Below are positions 16,928-24,205 of a stretch of 64,000 nucleotides of DNA, in pieces; position 1 is the stretch's first letter, and each line of letters starts with the position of its first letter. The translations under genes were made by a program, and so were the position numbers. This stretch comes from an uncultured Microbacterium sp. (GTDB lineage Bacteria > Actinomycetota > Actinomycetes > Actinomycetales > Microbacteriaceae): NCBI RefSeq assembly GCF_937927635.1, contig NZ_CALBRW010000016.1, forward strand, positions 124,001 through 188,000, in the 5' to 3' direction. The notes beneath the pieces are model-generated. The model saw only the letters and a program-made list of their open reading frames with translations, had not been told where the DNA came from and made no database searches.

Positions 16928-18352
16928 ATGCAGTCGACGTACGACCTTGCGGTAATCGGGTCCGGTGGGGCGGCGTTCGCTGCGGCCATCCGCGCCACAA
17001 CGCTGGGCAAGACGGTGGTGATGATCGAGCGGGCCACGTTCGGCGGCACGTGCGTGAACACCGGGTGCGTGCCATCCAAGGCGCTGATCGCGGCAGCCGA
17101 GGCTCGGCATGTCGCCGGGGATGCGAGCACCCGGTTCCCTGGAGTCGCCGCGACGGCCGGGATCGTGGACATGCCCAGGCTGATCGGTGGGAAGCAGGAT
17201 CTCGTTGATCGTCTGCGGGGCGAGAAGTACGTGGACGTCGCCGAGCACTATCGGTGGCAGACCCACCACGGCGATGCAGCCTTCACCGGCACACCGGATG
17301 CTCCCTCGCTCCGGGTCACCGCCACCGACGGAGGCGTTGAGATAATCGAGGCGGATCAGTACCTCGTCGCGACGGGCGCGGAGCCCTGGGTTCCGCCGAT
17401 CGATGGCTTGGAGCAGTCGGGCTATCTGACCTCGACCACGGCGATGGAACTGCAGGAGGTGCCCGAGTCGCTGCTGGTGCTCGGCGGAGGCTATGTCGCC
17501 CTCGAGATGGCACAGCTCTTCGCCCGGCTCGGTTCGCAAGTGACCATGCTGGTGCGTTCCCGCCTGGCCTCGAAGGAGGAGCCAGAAGTCTCCAGGTCGT
17601 TGCAGGAGGTCTTCGCTGACGAGGGAATCCGGGTCGTCCGCCGCGCGATTCCCACGCACGTGACCCGCGACCCGGCCAGTGGTCAGGTCGTTGTGACAGC
17701 GGACGTGTCCGGTGGGGAGCAGGATTTCCGGGCCGATCAGGTTCTGGTCGCGCTCGGGCGCCGTCCGGCTACCGAGCGCCTCAACCTGGACCAGGTAGGG
17801 GTGAGCATCGGCACGGCCGGGCAGATCGTCGTCACCGAGCAGTTGCGGTCCTCCAACCCGCGGATCTGGGCGGCAGGCGACGTCACCGGGCATCCCGAGT
17901 TCGTCTATGTCGCGAGCTATCACGGCAGCCTGGTCGCCGAGAACGCGTTCGACGGCACCGACCGGTCGGTGGATTACACGCGTCTTCCGCGGGTGACGTT
18001 CACCAGCCCTGCGATCGGTGCGGTCGGGATGACGGAGAAGGAGGTGATCGCCGCGGGGATTCGTTGTGACTGCCGGGTCCTGCCCCTGCATTACGTGACC
18101 CGCGCGCTCGTTAACCGCGACACCCGCGGGTTCATCAAGATGGTCGCCAGCGTCGACACCGGTGAGATCCTCGGCCTCACCGCGGTCACCGCGGATGCGG
18201 GCGAGCTCGCCGCGACCGGTGTGCACGTGATCGGCAAGACCATCGCGGAGGTCGCCGACACCTGGGCGCCCTACCTGACCATGGCCGAGGGGATCCGGAT
18301 CGTCGCGAAGGCCTACACCACAGACGTATCGACACTGTCCTGCTGCGCCTGA
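16928..18352 (+). CDS. merA: Mercuric reductase (MerA)
   Basis: FAD-dependent disulfide oxidoreductase of 474 residues reducing Hg(II) to Hg(0) with NADPH in the cytoplasm. The FAD motif is VIGSGGAAFAAAIRA, the redox centre GGTCVNTGCVPSKAL, the NADPH motif LVLGGGYVALEMAQ, and the C-terminal vicinal pair SCCA binds mercury. The length equals the catalytic core; the N-terminal HMA domain found in many MerA proteins is absent. It is divergent from merR. No merT, merP, merB or other transporter is nearby, so this is a minimal mer module. Confidence 0.93.
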   Translation: MQSTYDLAVIGSGGAAFAAAIRATTLGKTVVMIERATFGGTCVNTGCVPSKALIAAAEARHVAGDASTRFPGVAATAGIVDMPRLIGGKQDLVDRLRGEKYVDVAEHYRWQTHHGDAAFTGTPDAPSLRVTATDGGVEIIEADQYLVATGAEPWVPPIDGLEQSGYLTSTTAMELQEVPESLLVLGGGYVALEMAQLFARLGSQVTMLVRSRLASKEEPEVSRSLQEVFADEGIRVVRRAIPTHVTRDPASGQVVVTADVSGGEQDFRADQVLVALGRRPATERLNLDQVGVSIGTAGQIVVTEQLRSSNPRIWAAGDVTGHPEFVYVASYHGSLVAENAFDGTDRSVDYTRLPRVTFTSPAIGAVGMTEKEVIAAGIRCDCRVLPLHYVTRALVNRDTRGFIKMVASVDTGEILGLTAVTADAGELAATGVHVIGKTIAEVADTWAPYLTMAEGIRIVAKAYTTDVSTLSCCA

Positions 18353-18475
18353 TCGCGCACCAGGCCGGTGGCCTACCTCGACTTAAAGGGATCGCGGGTG
18401 TCGAGCCCCCTTCGCCGGCCTGGGCAGTGGGGATCGGTAGTTTCCTGGACCCTGAGCACGGCGACGCGGCTTCGT

Positions 18476-19201
18476 TCAGAGTGCGGCGACCAGGGCTGCG
18501 AAGGCCTGCTCTGCCAGCGCCCGGTCGTAGGGGTCCAGGATCAACCATGCCGGATGCCCCGACGCGGACAAGCGGTCAACTGCAGGGCGCAGATGGGCTT
18601 TCTGGCTCTTGGGTATCTGCGCATAGCGGTCGTGCAGGTCGGTGCGGTCATCGCAGGCGAGAAGGACCGTCAGGTCCTCAAGGTGACGATCGCGATCGCG
18701 CTGGTCGTCGCGATAAGCAGCGCCCTTGAGGACCAGTGCTGCCATGATGCTCGGGACGCGGATCTCGATCGGTTCGGCTGCGGTGGGTATGAGGTAGGTG
18801 TCGGGATCCTGAAGCGCGTAGCCCGCGCCGGCGGTGCGCATGATCGGACGCTGTGCCCAGCGCGCGCGTCCGGCACTGTTGGCCACCATGATGTCGACGA
18901 CGTCGTCGCCGCGTGTGAAGCGGTGGAAGTGCTCGCCCGGTTCGACGGGTTCGAACCCGATCCCCAGGAGCGGACTAGCCACGGCGCTGACGCTGGAGGC
19001 GATGCCCTTTAGATCCAGGAGCACGTCTACGTCGGTGGTTGGCCGGGAAGGCGTCACCCGCGCGCGCAGGGCGTGAAGATGGACCATCATGCCGCCCATG
19101 AGGACCCAGCTACCAGGTGGAGTGGCTCGAACCACCTCCAGCAGCAACGGCCACGGTGGCTCATCGACGGTGACGTCGTTCAGCTGGTGGACGAGACCCA
19201 C
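18476..19201 (-). CDS. AbiEii-like nucleotidyltransferase toxin
   Basis: Probable toxin of an AbiE-type (type IV-like) toxin-antitoxin pair, 241 residues. It has a nucleotidyltransferase core: MGGMMVHLHALRARVTPSRP followed by TTDVDVLLDL (the DxD metal site). A helical segment VPSIMAALVLKGAAYRDDQ and RDRDRHLEDLTVLLAC correspond to the conserved late motifs of AbiEii/AbiGii proteins. GTG at 19201 starts 22 bases inside the end of the antitoxin gene, the usual overlap. Substrate (tRNA or protein) is unknown. Confidence 0.75.
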   Translation of the reverse strand: MGLVHQLNDVTVDEPPWPLLLEVVRATPPGSWVLMGGMMVHLHALRARVTPSRPTTDVDVLLDLKGIASSVSAVASPLLGIGFEPVEPGEHFHRFTRGDDVVDIMVANSAGRARWAQRPIMRTAGAGYALQDPDTYLIPTAAEPIEIRVPSIMAALVLKGAAYRDDQRDRDRHLEDLTVLLACDDRTDLHDRYAQIPKSQKAHLRPAVDRLSASGHPAWLILDPYDRALAEQAFAALVAAL

Positions 19202-19848
19202 GAGGTCTGCATCCTCTCCAGCGCGGCAAGCCCTGCGCTCTTCACGCGCGCTCGCATCGAGAGTGCGCAGTCGACGGCAACCAGTGCCAGCGGCGTCTGC
19301 TCCCAGGGGAAGACGTCGTCCTTGAACGAGTAGACGTGCACAGCACCCGCGACATCCTCCACCAGTCGCGCGTCTCGGATGAGCATGGTGCGCTCGTTCT
19401 CGTCGCGCACGTAGCCGTGGATCGCGGGCTCGACTTGGAGCAGCTGTGATCCGGCATCCGTGGCGATGCGGTTCACTGCGGAGTCGCCGGTCAGATCCAG
19501 ATGCTCTGCGACTTTCTCCATCCACCTCGAGGAGTATCGGGTGATACGGCAGGCCTGTCGGATCTTCGTCGCGATCATCATCGCGTCCGAATGCACGAGG
19601 AGATTGCGATCCCGGGCGGTCAGTGGCGCGTCGGGATTCGTCAAAGCGTCGATGAGGGCGCGTGCGGTGCGCGTAGTCAGAGGACGACCCGCCTTGGTCG
19701 CCGCCGCAGCACGCGCAGCGACAGAGGACTCATCGAGGATCCATGCTCGCCCGACCCGCTGCCCCGCGAGCAGGTTCTGCTGAAGCATGACGAGTACCCG
19801 CTGCGGGCTCACCCGCAGTCGGGTCGCTGCTTCCTGAACCGAGATCAT
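19180..19848 (-). CDS. AbiEi-like antitoxin with excisionase-type HTH
   Basis: Probable antitoxin and autorepressor, 222 residues. The first 50 residues form a helix-turn-helix of excisionase/MerR type (MISVQEAATRLRVSPQRVLV, then GRAWILDESSV) in place of the usual AbiEi winged helix. The rest is an alpha/beta domain with LVEDVAGAVHVYSFKDDVF. ATG at 19848 fits because the operator-like palindrome lies immediately upstream at 19854-19883. It overlaps the toxin gene by 22 bases. The AbiEi assignment rests mainly on partner and layout. Confidence 0.7.
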   Translation of the reverse strand: MISVQEAATRLRVSPQRVLVMLQQNLLAGQRVGRAWILDESSVAARAAAATKAGRPLTTRTARALIDALTNPDAPLTARDRNLLVHSDAMMIATKIRQACRITRYSSRWMEKVAEHLDLTGDSAVNRIATDAGSQLLQVEPAIHGYVRDENERTMLIRDARLVEDVAGAVHVYSFKDDVFPWEQTPLALVAVDCALSMRARVKSAGLAALERMQTSWVSSTS

Positions 19849-19853
19849 GGCGT

Positions 19854-19883
19854 CACAATCGTTGTCGTATAACAATAATTGTG
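19854..19883 (-). promoter_or_regulatory. Operator palindrome of AbiE-like pair
   Basis: Two nested arms, CACAATCGTTGTC (19854-19866) and AACAATAATTGTG (19871-19883), pair at 11 of 13 positions. The site is six bases upstream of the antitoxin start and much richer in A and T than its surroundings, fitting autorepression. Confidence 0.7.
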
Positions 19884-19939
19884 CACGATGAGGTGCATGA
19901 AAGCAACAGCCCCTCAGGTCGAGAGCGGCCGTCCGGTCA

Positions 19940-20326
19940 TCATCCGCTGAACGAGTCATCGACCAGGGCCTGCGCTGCGTGGCCCACCTCGCGGAACCTG
20001 CCCTCGCGGATCGAGTTCACCGGGGTGTCGTACTCGAGCCAGGGGTTGGCGCCGATGAACCAGACTCGGGCGACGTGCTCGCCCTCGGCGTCGGTGACCT
20101 TCTGCCACTGCTCGTACGCGAACGTGAGGCGCTTCACGGCCTCGGGGCGGGGCTGGGGGCCACCCTCCTTCGCCCACTTGTGCGAGGCCTTGATGTCCTT
20201 GGAACCAGCCAGCGCCGAGACCAGGGTGCCGCCGAGCGCGGCATTCAGCCGGCGGGTGACCTCACGCACATCCAAGCGGATCGTGCGTTGAAACGCCGCC
20301 ATGTCGACAGGGGTATTCGGGACCAT
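19940..20326 (-). CDS. MbcA/ParS/Xre-like antitoxin, copy 1
   Basis: Protein of 128 residues. The C-terminal half carries the toxin-binding domain of MbcA/ParS/Xre antitoxins (DUF2384-like): EHVARVWFIGANPWLEYDTP followed by VNSIREGRFREVGHAAQAL. The N-terminal half is helical (TIRLDVREVTRRLNAALGG) and probably binds DNA. In characterised systems this antitoxin inhibits a RES-domain NAD-consuming toxin, but no RES gene lies beside it. ATG at 20326 is used; longer readings run into AT-rich promoter-like DNA. A second relative lies directly upstream at 20534-20932. Confidence 0.75.
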   Translation of the reverse strand: MVPNTPVDMAAFQRTIRLDVREVTRRLNAALGGTLVSALAGSKDIKASHKWAKEGGPQPRPEAVKRLTFAYEQWQKVTDAEGEHVARVWFIGANPWLEYDTPVNSIREGRFREVGHAAQALVDDSFSG

Positions 20327-20533
20327 TGTGGTCTCACCTCGATCTGGTTTCGTGGGCCCAAGCCCTACGCTCGGGTGCCTCAAATATCCACGGATACCGA
20401 ACCGAAAAGACACTAGATTGACACTTGAACGGCACTGGAGATCACGCTTCGTGGAACCGGCCGCTGGAGCGCCCGAGCACTCAAACCGTGTTTATTTTGT
20501 TTATTTCTCCCGGGGACTGACGACGTCCGCGTC

Positions 20534-20932
20534 TCATCCGGCGCTCACGAACGACCGCGCCGCGGCGAGCACCGCGCGGGCGTCGTCTGCCGCCAGCCGC
20601 TCGACGGGCGAGTCGTCGTCCAGCTGCGGGTTCATACCCAGGAACCACGCTCGCGCAACGTCCTCGTCGTCCGCCTGGACGACGAGCGTGAAGATGTGGA
20701 ACGCGTTGCGAAGACGGCGTTCGTCATCGACGCTGATCCAGGCGGCCGGCGCCTGCCAGCGTGTGAGCGTGTTCGGGTCCTTGCCGATGATCGCGGCCGT
20801 GACGCTCGCACCCAGGGCGTCCACCAGCGCGTGAAGGGCATCGCGCAGGTCGCTAGTCACCGAGCGATCGTGCGCGCTCTCGCGCTCCGGCAGAGGCGCG
20901 AGTACGGGCAGGGTTGCGGGCTGCTTGGGCAT
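20534..20932 (-). CDS. MbcA/ParS/Xre-like antitoxin, copy 2
   Basis: Protein of 132 residues related to the neighbour at 19940-20326. It has the same C-terminal layout, DVARAWFLGMNPQLDDDSPV followed by ERLAADDARAVLAAAR, and a helical N-terminal part with DALGASVTAAIIGKDPNTL. ATG at 20932 lies only 9 bases from the tip of the IS3 element at 20941, so the IS has replaced the native promoter region, and transcription may now come from within the IS. No RES toxin is visible. Confidence 0.72.
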   Translation of the reverse strand: MPKQPATLPVLAPLPERESAHDRSVTSDLRDALHALVDALGASVTAAIIGKDPNTLTRWQAPAAWISVDDERRLRNAFHIFTLVVQADDEDVARAWFLGMNPQLDDDSPVERLAADDARAVLAAARSFVSAG

Positions 20933-20940
20933 GGGCACAC

Positions 20941-20965
20941 TGAACCGTCCCAGGTTTGGTGCCGC
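20941..20965 (+). repeat. IS3 element terminal repeat, left (IRL)
   Basis: Starts TGAACCGTCCCAGG; pairs with 22285-22309 and also occurs as a 28-base reverse copy at 12647-12674. Confidence 0.9.
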
Positions 20966-20992
20966 ATCCTTTTGAGTTGATTGGATGTCATC

Positions 20993-21304
20993 ATGCCGAA
21001 GAAGATTGATTCCCAGGTTCGGGAGCGTGCCGTGCGGCTCGTGCTCAAGCACCGGGCCGAGTATCCCTCGAACGCGAAGGCCATCGCGGCCGTCGCCCGT
21101 CAGGAAGGCGTGGGTGCGGAGTCGCTGCGCCGGTGGGTGATCCAAGCCGAGATTGATGCCGGGGAGCGTGTCGGGCAGACCAGTGAAGAGCATGCGGAGA
21201 TCCGCCGGCTCAAGGCCGAGAATCGGGAGTTGCGTGAGAACGTCGCGATCCTGAAAGCGGCGACGGCTTTCTTCGTGGGGGAGTTCGACCCCCGCAACCG
21301 TTGA
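20993..21304 (+). CDS. IS3-family transposase OrfA
   Basis: OrfA of 103 residues, the DNA-binding half of an IS3 transposase. It has the helix-turn-helix QVRERAVRLVLKHRAEYPSN with VARQEGVGAESLRRWV, then a leucine-zipper-like coil IRRLKAENRELRENVAILKA. The end ATAFFVGEFDPRNR is typical of this IS3 subgroup. It is intact and ends 2 bases before the orfB start region; in IS3 elements a frameshift normally fuses both products. Confidence 0.92.
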   Translation: MPKKIDSQVRERAVRLVLKHRAEYPSNAKAIAAVARQEGVGAESLRRWVIQAEIDAGERVGQTSEEHAEIRRLKAENRELRENVAILKAATAFFVGEFDPRNR

Positions 21305-21306
21305 TC

Positions 21307-22282
21307 ATGGGCTTCATCGATCAGCTGCGCGCTCGGCGGGCTTCGCCGTCGCGTCGATCGTGCGGGTCCTGCGTGAGCAGGGCGTGAAGATCGCGGCACG
21401 CACCTACCGGGCCTGGCGGGCGGGCCGCGTGTCCGCCCGAACCGTGACTGACGCACTCGTCGAAGGCGCCGTCCGTGACGCCGCCTGGTGGTCGAGGTCC
21501 TCCCCGATGGGACCACGCGCCGCAGGATGAGCCCGGAGGGTCTGTACGGGCGCAAGAAGATGACCGCGCTGATCCGCCGCACCGCCATCACCGACGCCTC
21601 GCGCGGGGCCGTGGACCGGGCGATGCGGGCCCTCGGCCTCGCCGGGATCACGCGGGCCAAGGCGATTCGCACCACGATCCCCGCCAAGGACGGGGTCCGT
21701 GCCGGGGACCTGCTGAACCGGGACTTCACCGCCCCACGCCCGGATCACACCTGGGTCACCGATTTCACCTACGTGCGGACGTGGGCGGGGTGGGTGTATG
21801 TCGCGTTCATCCTCGACGTGTTCTCCCAGAGGATCGTGGCCTGGCACGCGCAGACCAGCAAGCACGTCGACCTGGTCATGATCCCGCTGCGTATGGCGCT
21901 CTGGGAACGCGACCGGCAAGGCCACGCCGTCGGCCCGCGCCAGCTCATCCATCACTCGGATGCGGGAAGCCAGTACACGTCCATCGTGCTGACCGAGCAC
22001 CTCGCGCTCGAGCAGATCGCGCCCTCGATCGGCTCCGTCGGCGACGCATACGATAACGCCCTGATGGAGACGATCAACGGCGTCTACAAGGCAGAGTGCG
22101 TCCGCACCACCGTGTTCCACGACGGCCCGTACAAGACGATCGCGGACGTCGAGTTCGCGACCGCCGGATGGGTCAACTGGTACAACCACCGCCGCCTCCA
22201 CGGTAGCCTCGGAATGGTCAGCCCCGACGAATACGAGGCTGCCTACTACGCGGCACTCACACCAGAGCCGCTCCCCGCATAG
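21307..22282 (+). pseudogene. IS3-family transposase OrfB, frameshifted
   Basis: The OrfB coding stretch is split over three frames. MGFIDQLRAR is read from 21307. GFAVASIVRVLREQGVK continues from about 21339 in a second frame. VEVLPDGTTRRRMSPEGLYG to the end reads from 21488 in a third. The catalytic core remains: WVTDFTYVRTWAGWVYVAF with the first Asp, HHSDAGSQY with the second, and NALMETINGVYKAE with the Glu of the DDE triad. Two frame breaks in one gene suggest an inactive transposase, unless they are sequencing errors. Confidence 0.85.
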
Positions 22283-22284
22283 AA

Positions 22285-22309
22285 GCGGCACAGAACCTGG
22301 GACGGTTCA
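22285..22309 (-). repeat. IS3 element terminal repeat, right (IRR)
   Basis: Reverse complement begins TGAACCGTCCCAGG and equals IRL at 23 of 25 positions. Confidence 0.9.
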
Positions 22310-22322
22310 GTCCTGAGACACC

Positions 22323-22388
22323 AACCGTCACCGAAGTCCTGATCCAAAACCGTCACCCATGACCAGATACATCACAGTGCAGATCTGC
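22323..22388 (-). repeat. Right 66-bp inverted repeat of island 1
   Basis: Inverted partner of 12570-12635 (56 of 66 equal), again ending in GCAGATCTGC at the outer edge and containing two copies of the GGTGACGGTT unit. The conserved chromosome resumes directly to its right. Confidence 0.85.
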
Positions 22389-22446
22389 GCAACGCCGAAC
22401 GATTCGTGGCGCGCCAAGCAGTCGAGGCAACGACGGGAGTGTGGTC

Positions 22447-22950
22447 TCAGGATGCCGCGCTGCGGCCGGCCTCGATGAGCGGCCCCAGGGCGTAGCGGCC
22501 GGTGTCGACCGACAGCTTCACGCCGTCGTTCGAACGCACGCGCACGCGAGTGCGCAGTCCTGAGTTCACCGTGCGGAACGAGGCGATGTCCCGATAGGCG
22601 ATGCGCTTCTCCCGCCCGAGCACGGTGCGGAAGCGCACGGCATCCGCCCTCACCTCGAGATACCAGTTGCGGTACGCGACGATCAGGCCCAGGCCGATCA
22701 GCCCCACCGCGACCGAGGCGATGCGCGCCGGCAGCAGCTCTGCGGTGAAGCGGGTGGCGAACGTCACCACGCCCAGCACGGTTCCGGCGACCAGCAGCAC
22801 AGCGCCCGCCAGCACGACCAGCAACGGCATCCGCTGTCGCCTCACCACCTGCTTCGCAGGTGTCACGCGGCGGAAGAACCGGGCGACGACCACGAGGATC
22901 AGCGCGATCACGATCGCGATGATCACGGCTTTGGCGACGAACCCGGACAC
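22447..22950 (-). CDS. Membrane protein with PH-like domain
   Basis: Protein of 167 residues. Three hydrophobic segments (VIIAIVIALILVVVARFF, LLVVLAGAVLLVAGTVLGVV and IASVAVGLIGLGLIVAY) are followed by a soluble C-terminal part resembling bacterial PH domains (RFRTVLGREKRIAYRDIASF and LSVDTGRYALGPLIEAG). The role is unknown. It is divergent from the RNase H gene after 55 bases. Confidence 0.72.
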   Translation of the reverse strand: MSGFVAKAVIIAIVIALILVVVARFFRRVTPAKQVVRRQRMPLLVVLAGAVLLVAGTVLGVVTFATRFTAELLPARIASVAVGLIGLGLIVAYRNWYLEVRADAVRFRTVLGREKRIAYRDIASFRTVNSGLRTRVRVRSNDGVKLSVDTGRYALGPLIEAGRSAAS

Positions 22951-23005
22951 CCCTCGACGATACCGACTGGCGGGCGGTGTCGGGCCGACGCCCTACTGTG
23001 GAGGG

Positions 23006-23761
23006 ATGACGATCACCGCCGCCGCAGACGGCTCCGCCCTCGGGAATCCCGGCCCGAACGGTTGGGCCTGGTACATCGACGACCAGCACTGGGCGGCCGG
23101 CGGATCCCCGCACGGCACCAACAACCAGGGCGAGCTGCAGGCCGTGCTGGAGTTGCTGCGCGCCACCGCCGGCACCGACGAGAAGCTGCTGATCCACTGC
23201 GACAGCCGGTACGTGATCGACTCGGTCACCAAGTGGATGCCGGGCTGGAAGCGGCGCGGCTGGCGCAAGTCCGACGGGGCCCCCGTGCTGAACCGCGATC
23301 TGCTGCAGGGCATCGACGATGCCATGCAGGGGCGGGATGTGGAGTTCTCCTGGGTGAAGGGGCATGCCGGACATCCGCTGAACGAGGCCGCCGACGAGCG
23401 CGCGAACGCGGCGGCGACGGCGTACAAGAACAGGCAGGAACCGAAGCGCGGGCCGGGATACGCGACGGTCGCGGACGGCGGCGCGGCCCTTGCGGGCGCG
23501 ATGACCGTGGCTGCGGAGGCCGCGCCGACACCTGACGCCGCCGCTGTTGCTCCCACCTCCGTACCTCAGGCACCCGCACCGCAGAACTCCACACAGCTCT
23601 GGGCCGCGGCATCCGATCTGCTCGACGGACTCGATGAGCAGCCAACGCCCGAACCCATCGACCTGACCGTCTCCCTGACCGGCGCGGAGCACGCCCGCCT
23701 GCGCGACCGCGCCGAGGCGCAGAACATCTCGCTCGCGGAGGCGCTGCGCCGGCTGATCTGA
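23006..23761 (+). CDS. RNase HI with C-terminal extension
   Basis: Ribonuclease H of 251 residues that would cut the RNA strand of RNA-DNA hybrids. The catalytic domain is residues 1-145: AAADGSALGNPGPNGWAWY with the first Asp, NNQGELQAVLELL with the Glu, CDSRYVIDSVTKW with the second Asp and HPLNEAADERAN with the last. A roughly 70-residue Ala/Pro-rich linker follows. The last 35 residues (IDLTVSLTGAEHARLRDRAE and NISLAEALRRLI) look like a ribbon-helix-helix DNA-binding tail. The length is well beyond the usual 150-160 residues. Confidence 0.88.
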   Translation: MTITAAADGSALGNPGPNGWAWYIDDQHWAAGGSPHGTNNQGELQAVLELLRATAGTDEKLLIHCDSRYVIDSVTKWMPGWKRRGWRKSDGAPVLNRDLLQGIDDAMQGRDVEFSWVKGHAGHPLNEAADERANAAATAYKNRQEPKRGPGYATVADGGAALAGAMTVAAEAAPTPDAAAVAPTSVPQAPAPQNSTQLWAAASDLLDGLDEQPTPEPIDLTVSLTGAEHARLRDRAEAQNISLAEALRRLI

Positions 23762-23780
23762 ACGGTGCCAGACTGACCGC

Positions 23781-24077
23781 ATGTGGATCGGCTGGGTCGA
23801 GTTCGACATCCTGCTCGGTGACGTGCGCTCCCTCAAGGAGAAGCGCGGCGTGATCAGGCCGATCATCGCCGACCTCAGTCGGCGCACCGAGGCGGCCGCG
23901 GCCGAAGTCGGCGCGCAGGATCTGCATCGCCGCACGCGCATCGGCATCTCCGTGGTGGCCGCGCACGCCGGTCACGTGCACGAGGTGCTGGATCAGGCGG
24001 AGCGGATGCTGGTGGACCAGCATCCCGAGATCACGCTGCTCTCCGCGCATCGCGGCCTCAGCTCCAGCGATGACTGA
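23781..24077 (+). CDS. DUF503 family protein
   Basis: Protein of 98 residues of the DUF503 family (YlxP-like), whose role is not firmly known; in several bacteria it lies near ribosome-maturation genes. Signatures are MWIGWVEFDILLGDVRSLKE followed by KRGVIRPIIADLSRR and the C-terminal VLDQAERMLVDQHPEITLL. It starts 19 bases after the RNase H gene and may be cotranscribed. Confidence 0.88.
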   Translation: MWIGWVEFDILLGDVRSLKEKRGVIRPIIADLSRRTEAAAAEVGAQDLHRRTRIGISVVAAHAGHVHEVLDQAERMLVDQHPEITLLSAHRGLSSSDD

Positions 24078-24097
24078 GCAGGTGGACCTTCGCCGTT

Positions 24098-24177
24098 CAT
24101 AACTCCGGAGATCCGCGCGCGAGAGTGCGGAACCCGGATTATTCGGCGGCGAATAGTCCGGGTTCTCCGGAGTTATG
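24098..24177. repeat. Nested palindromic element between convergent genes
   Basis: Outer arms CATAACTCCGGAGA (24098-24111) and TCTCCGGAGTTATG (24164-24177) are perfect inverted repeats of 14. An inner stem CCCGGATTATTCG (24133-24145) pairs with 24150-24162 at 12 of 13 positions with loop GCGG. It could be a bidirectional terminator of the convergent genes or a REP-like mobile palindrome. Confidence 0.8.
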
Positions 24178-24205
24178 GACGCGGCTCAGGCGAGCACGGT
24201 CGGGC

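Larger units (their letters stand above)
20941..22309 (+). mobile_element. IS3-family insertion sequence (decayed)
   Basis: 1369-bp element with 25-bp terminal inverted repeats, IRL 20941-20965 and IRR 22285-22309, 23 of 25 equal, beginning TGAACCGTCCCAGG. It contains an IS3-type orfA and an orfB broken by two frameshifts. No target duplication is recognisable. It lies at the right end of island 1, 13 bases inside the right 66-bp repeat. Confidence 0.92.

Noticed and set aside
23006..24077. RNase H and DUF503 as part of island 1
   Set aside because: Both have core-like codon usage and lie outside the right 66-bp repeat.
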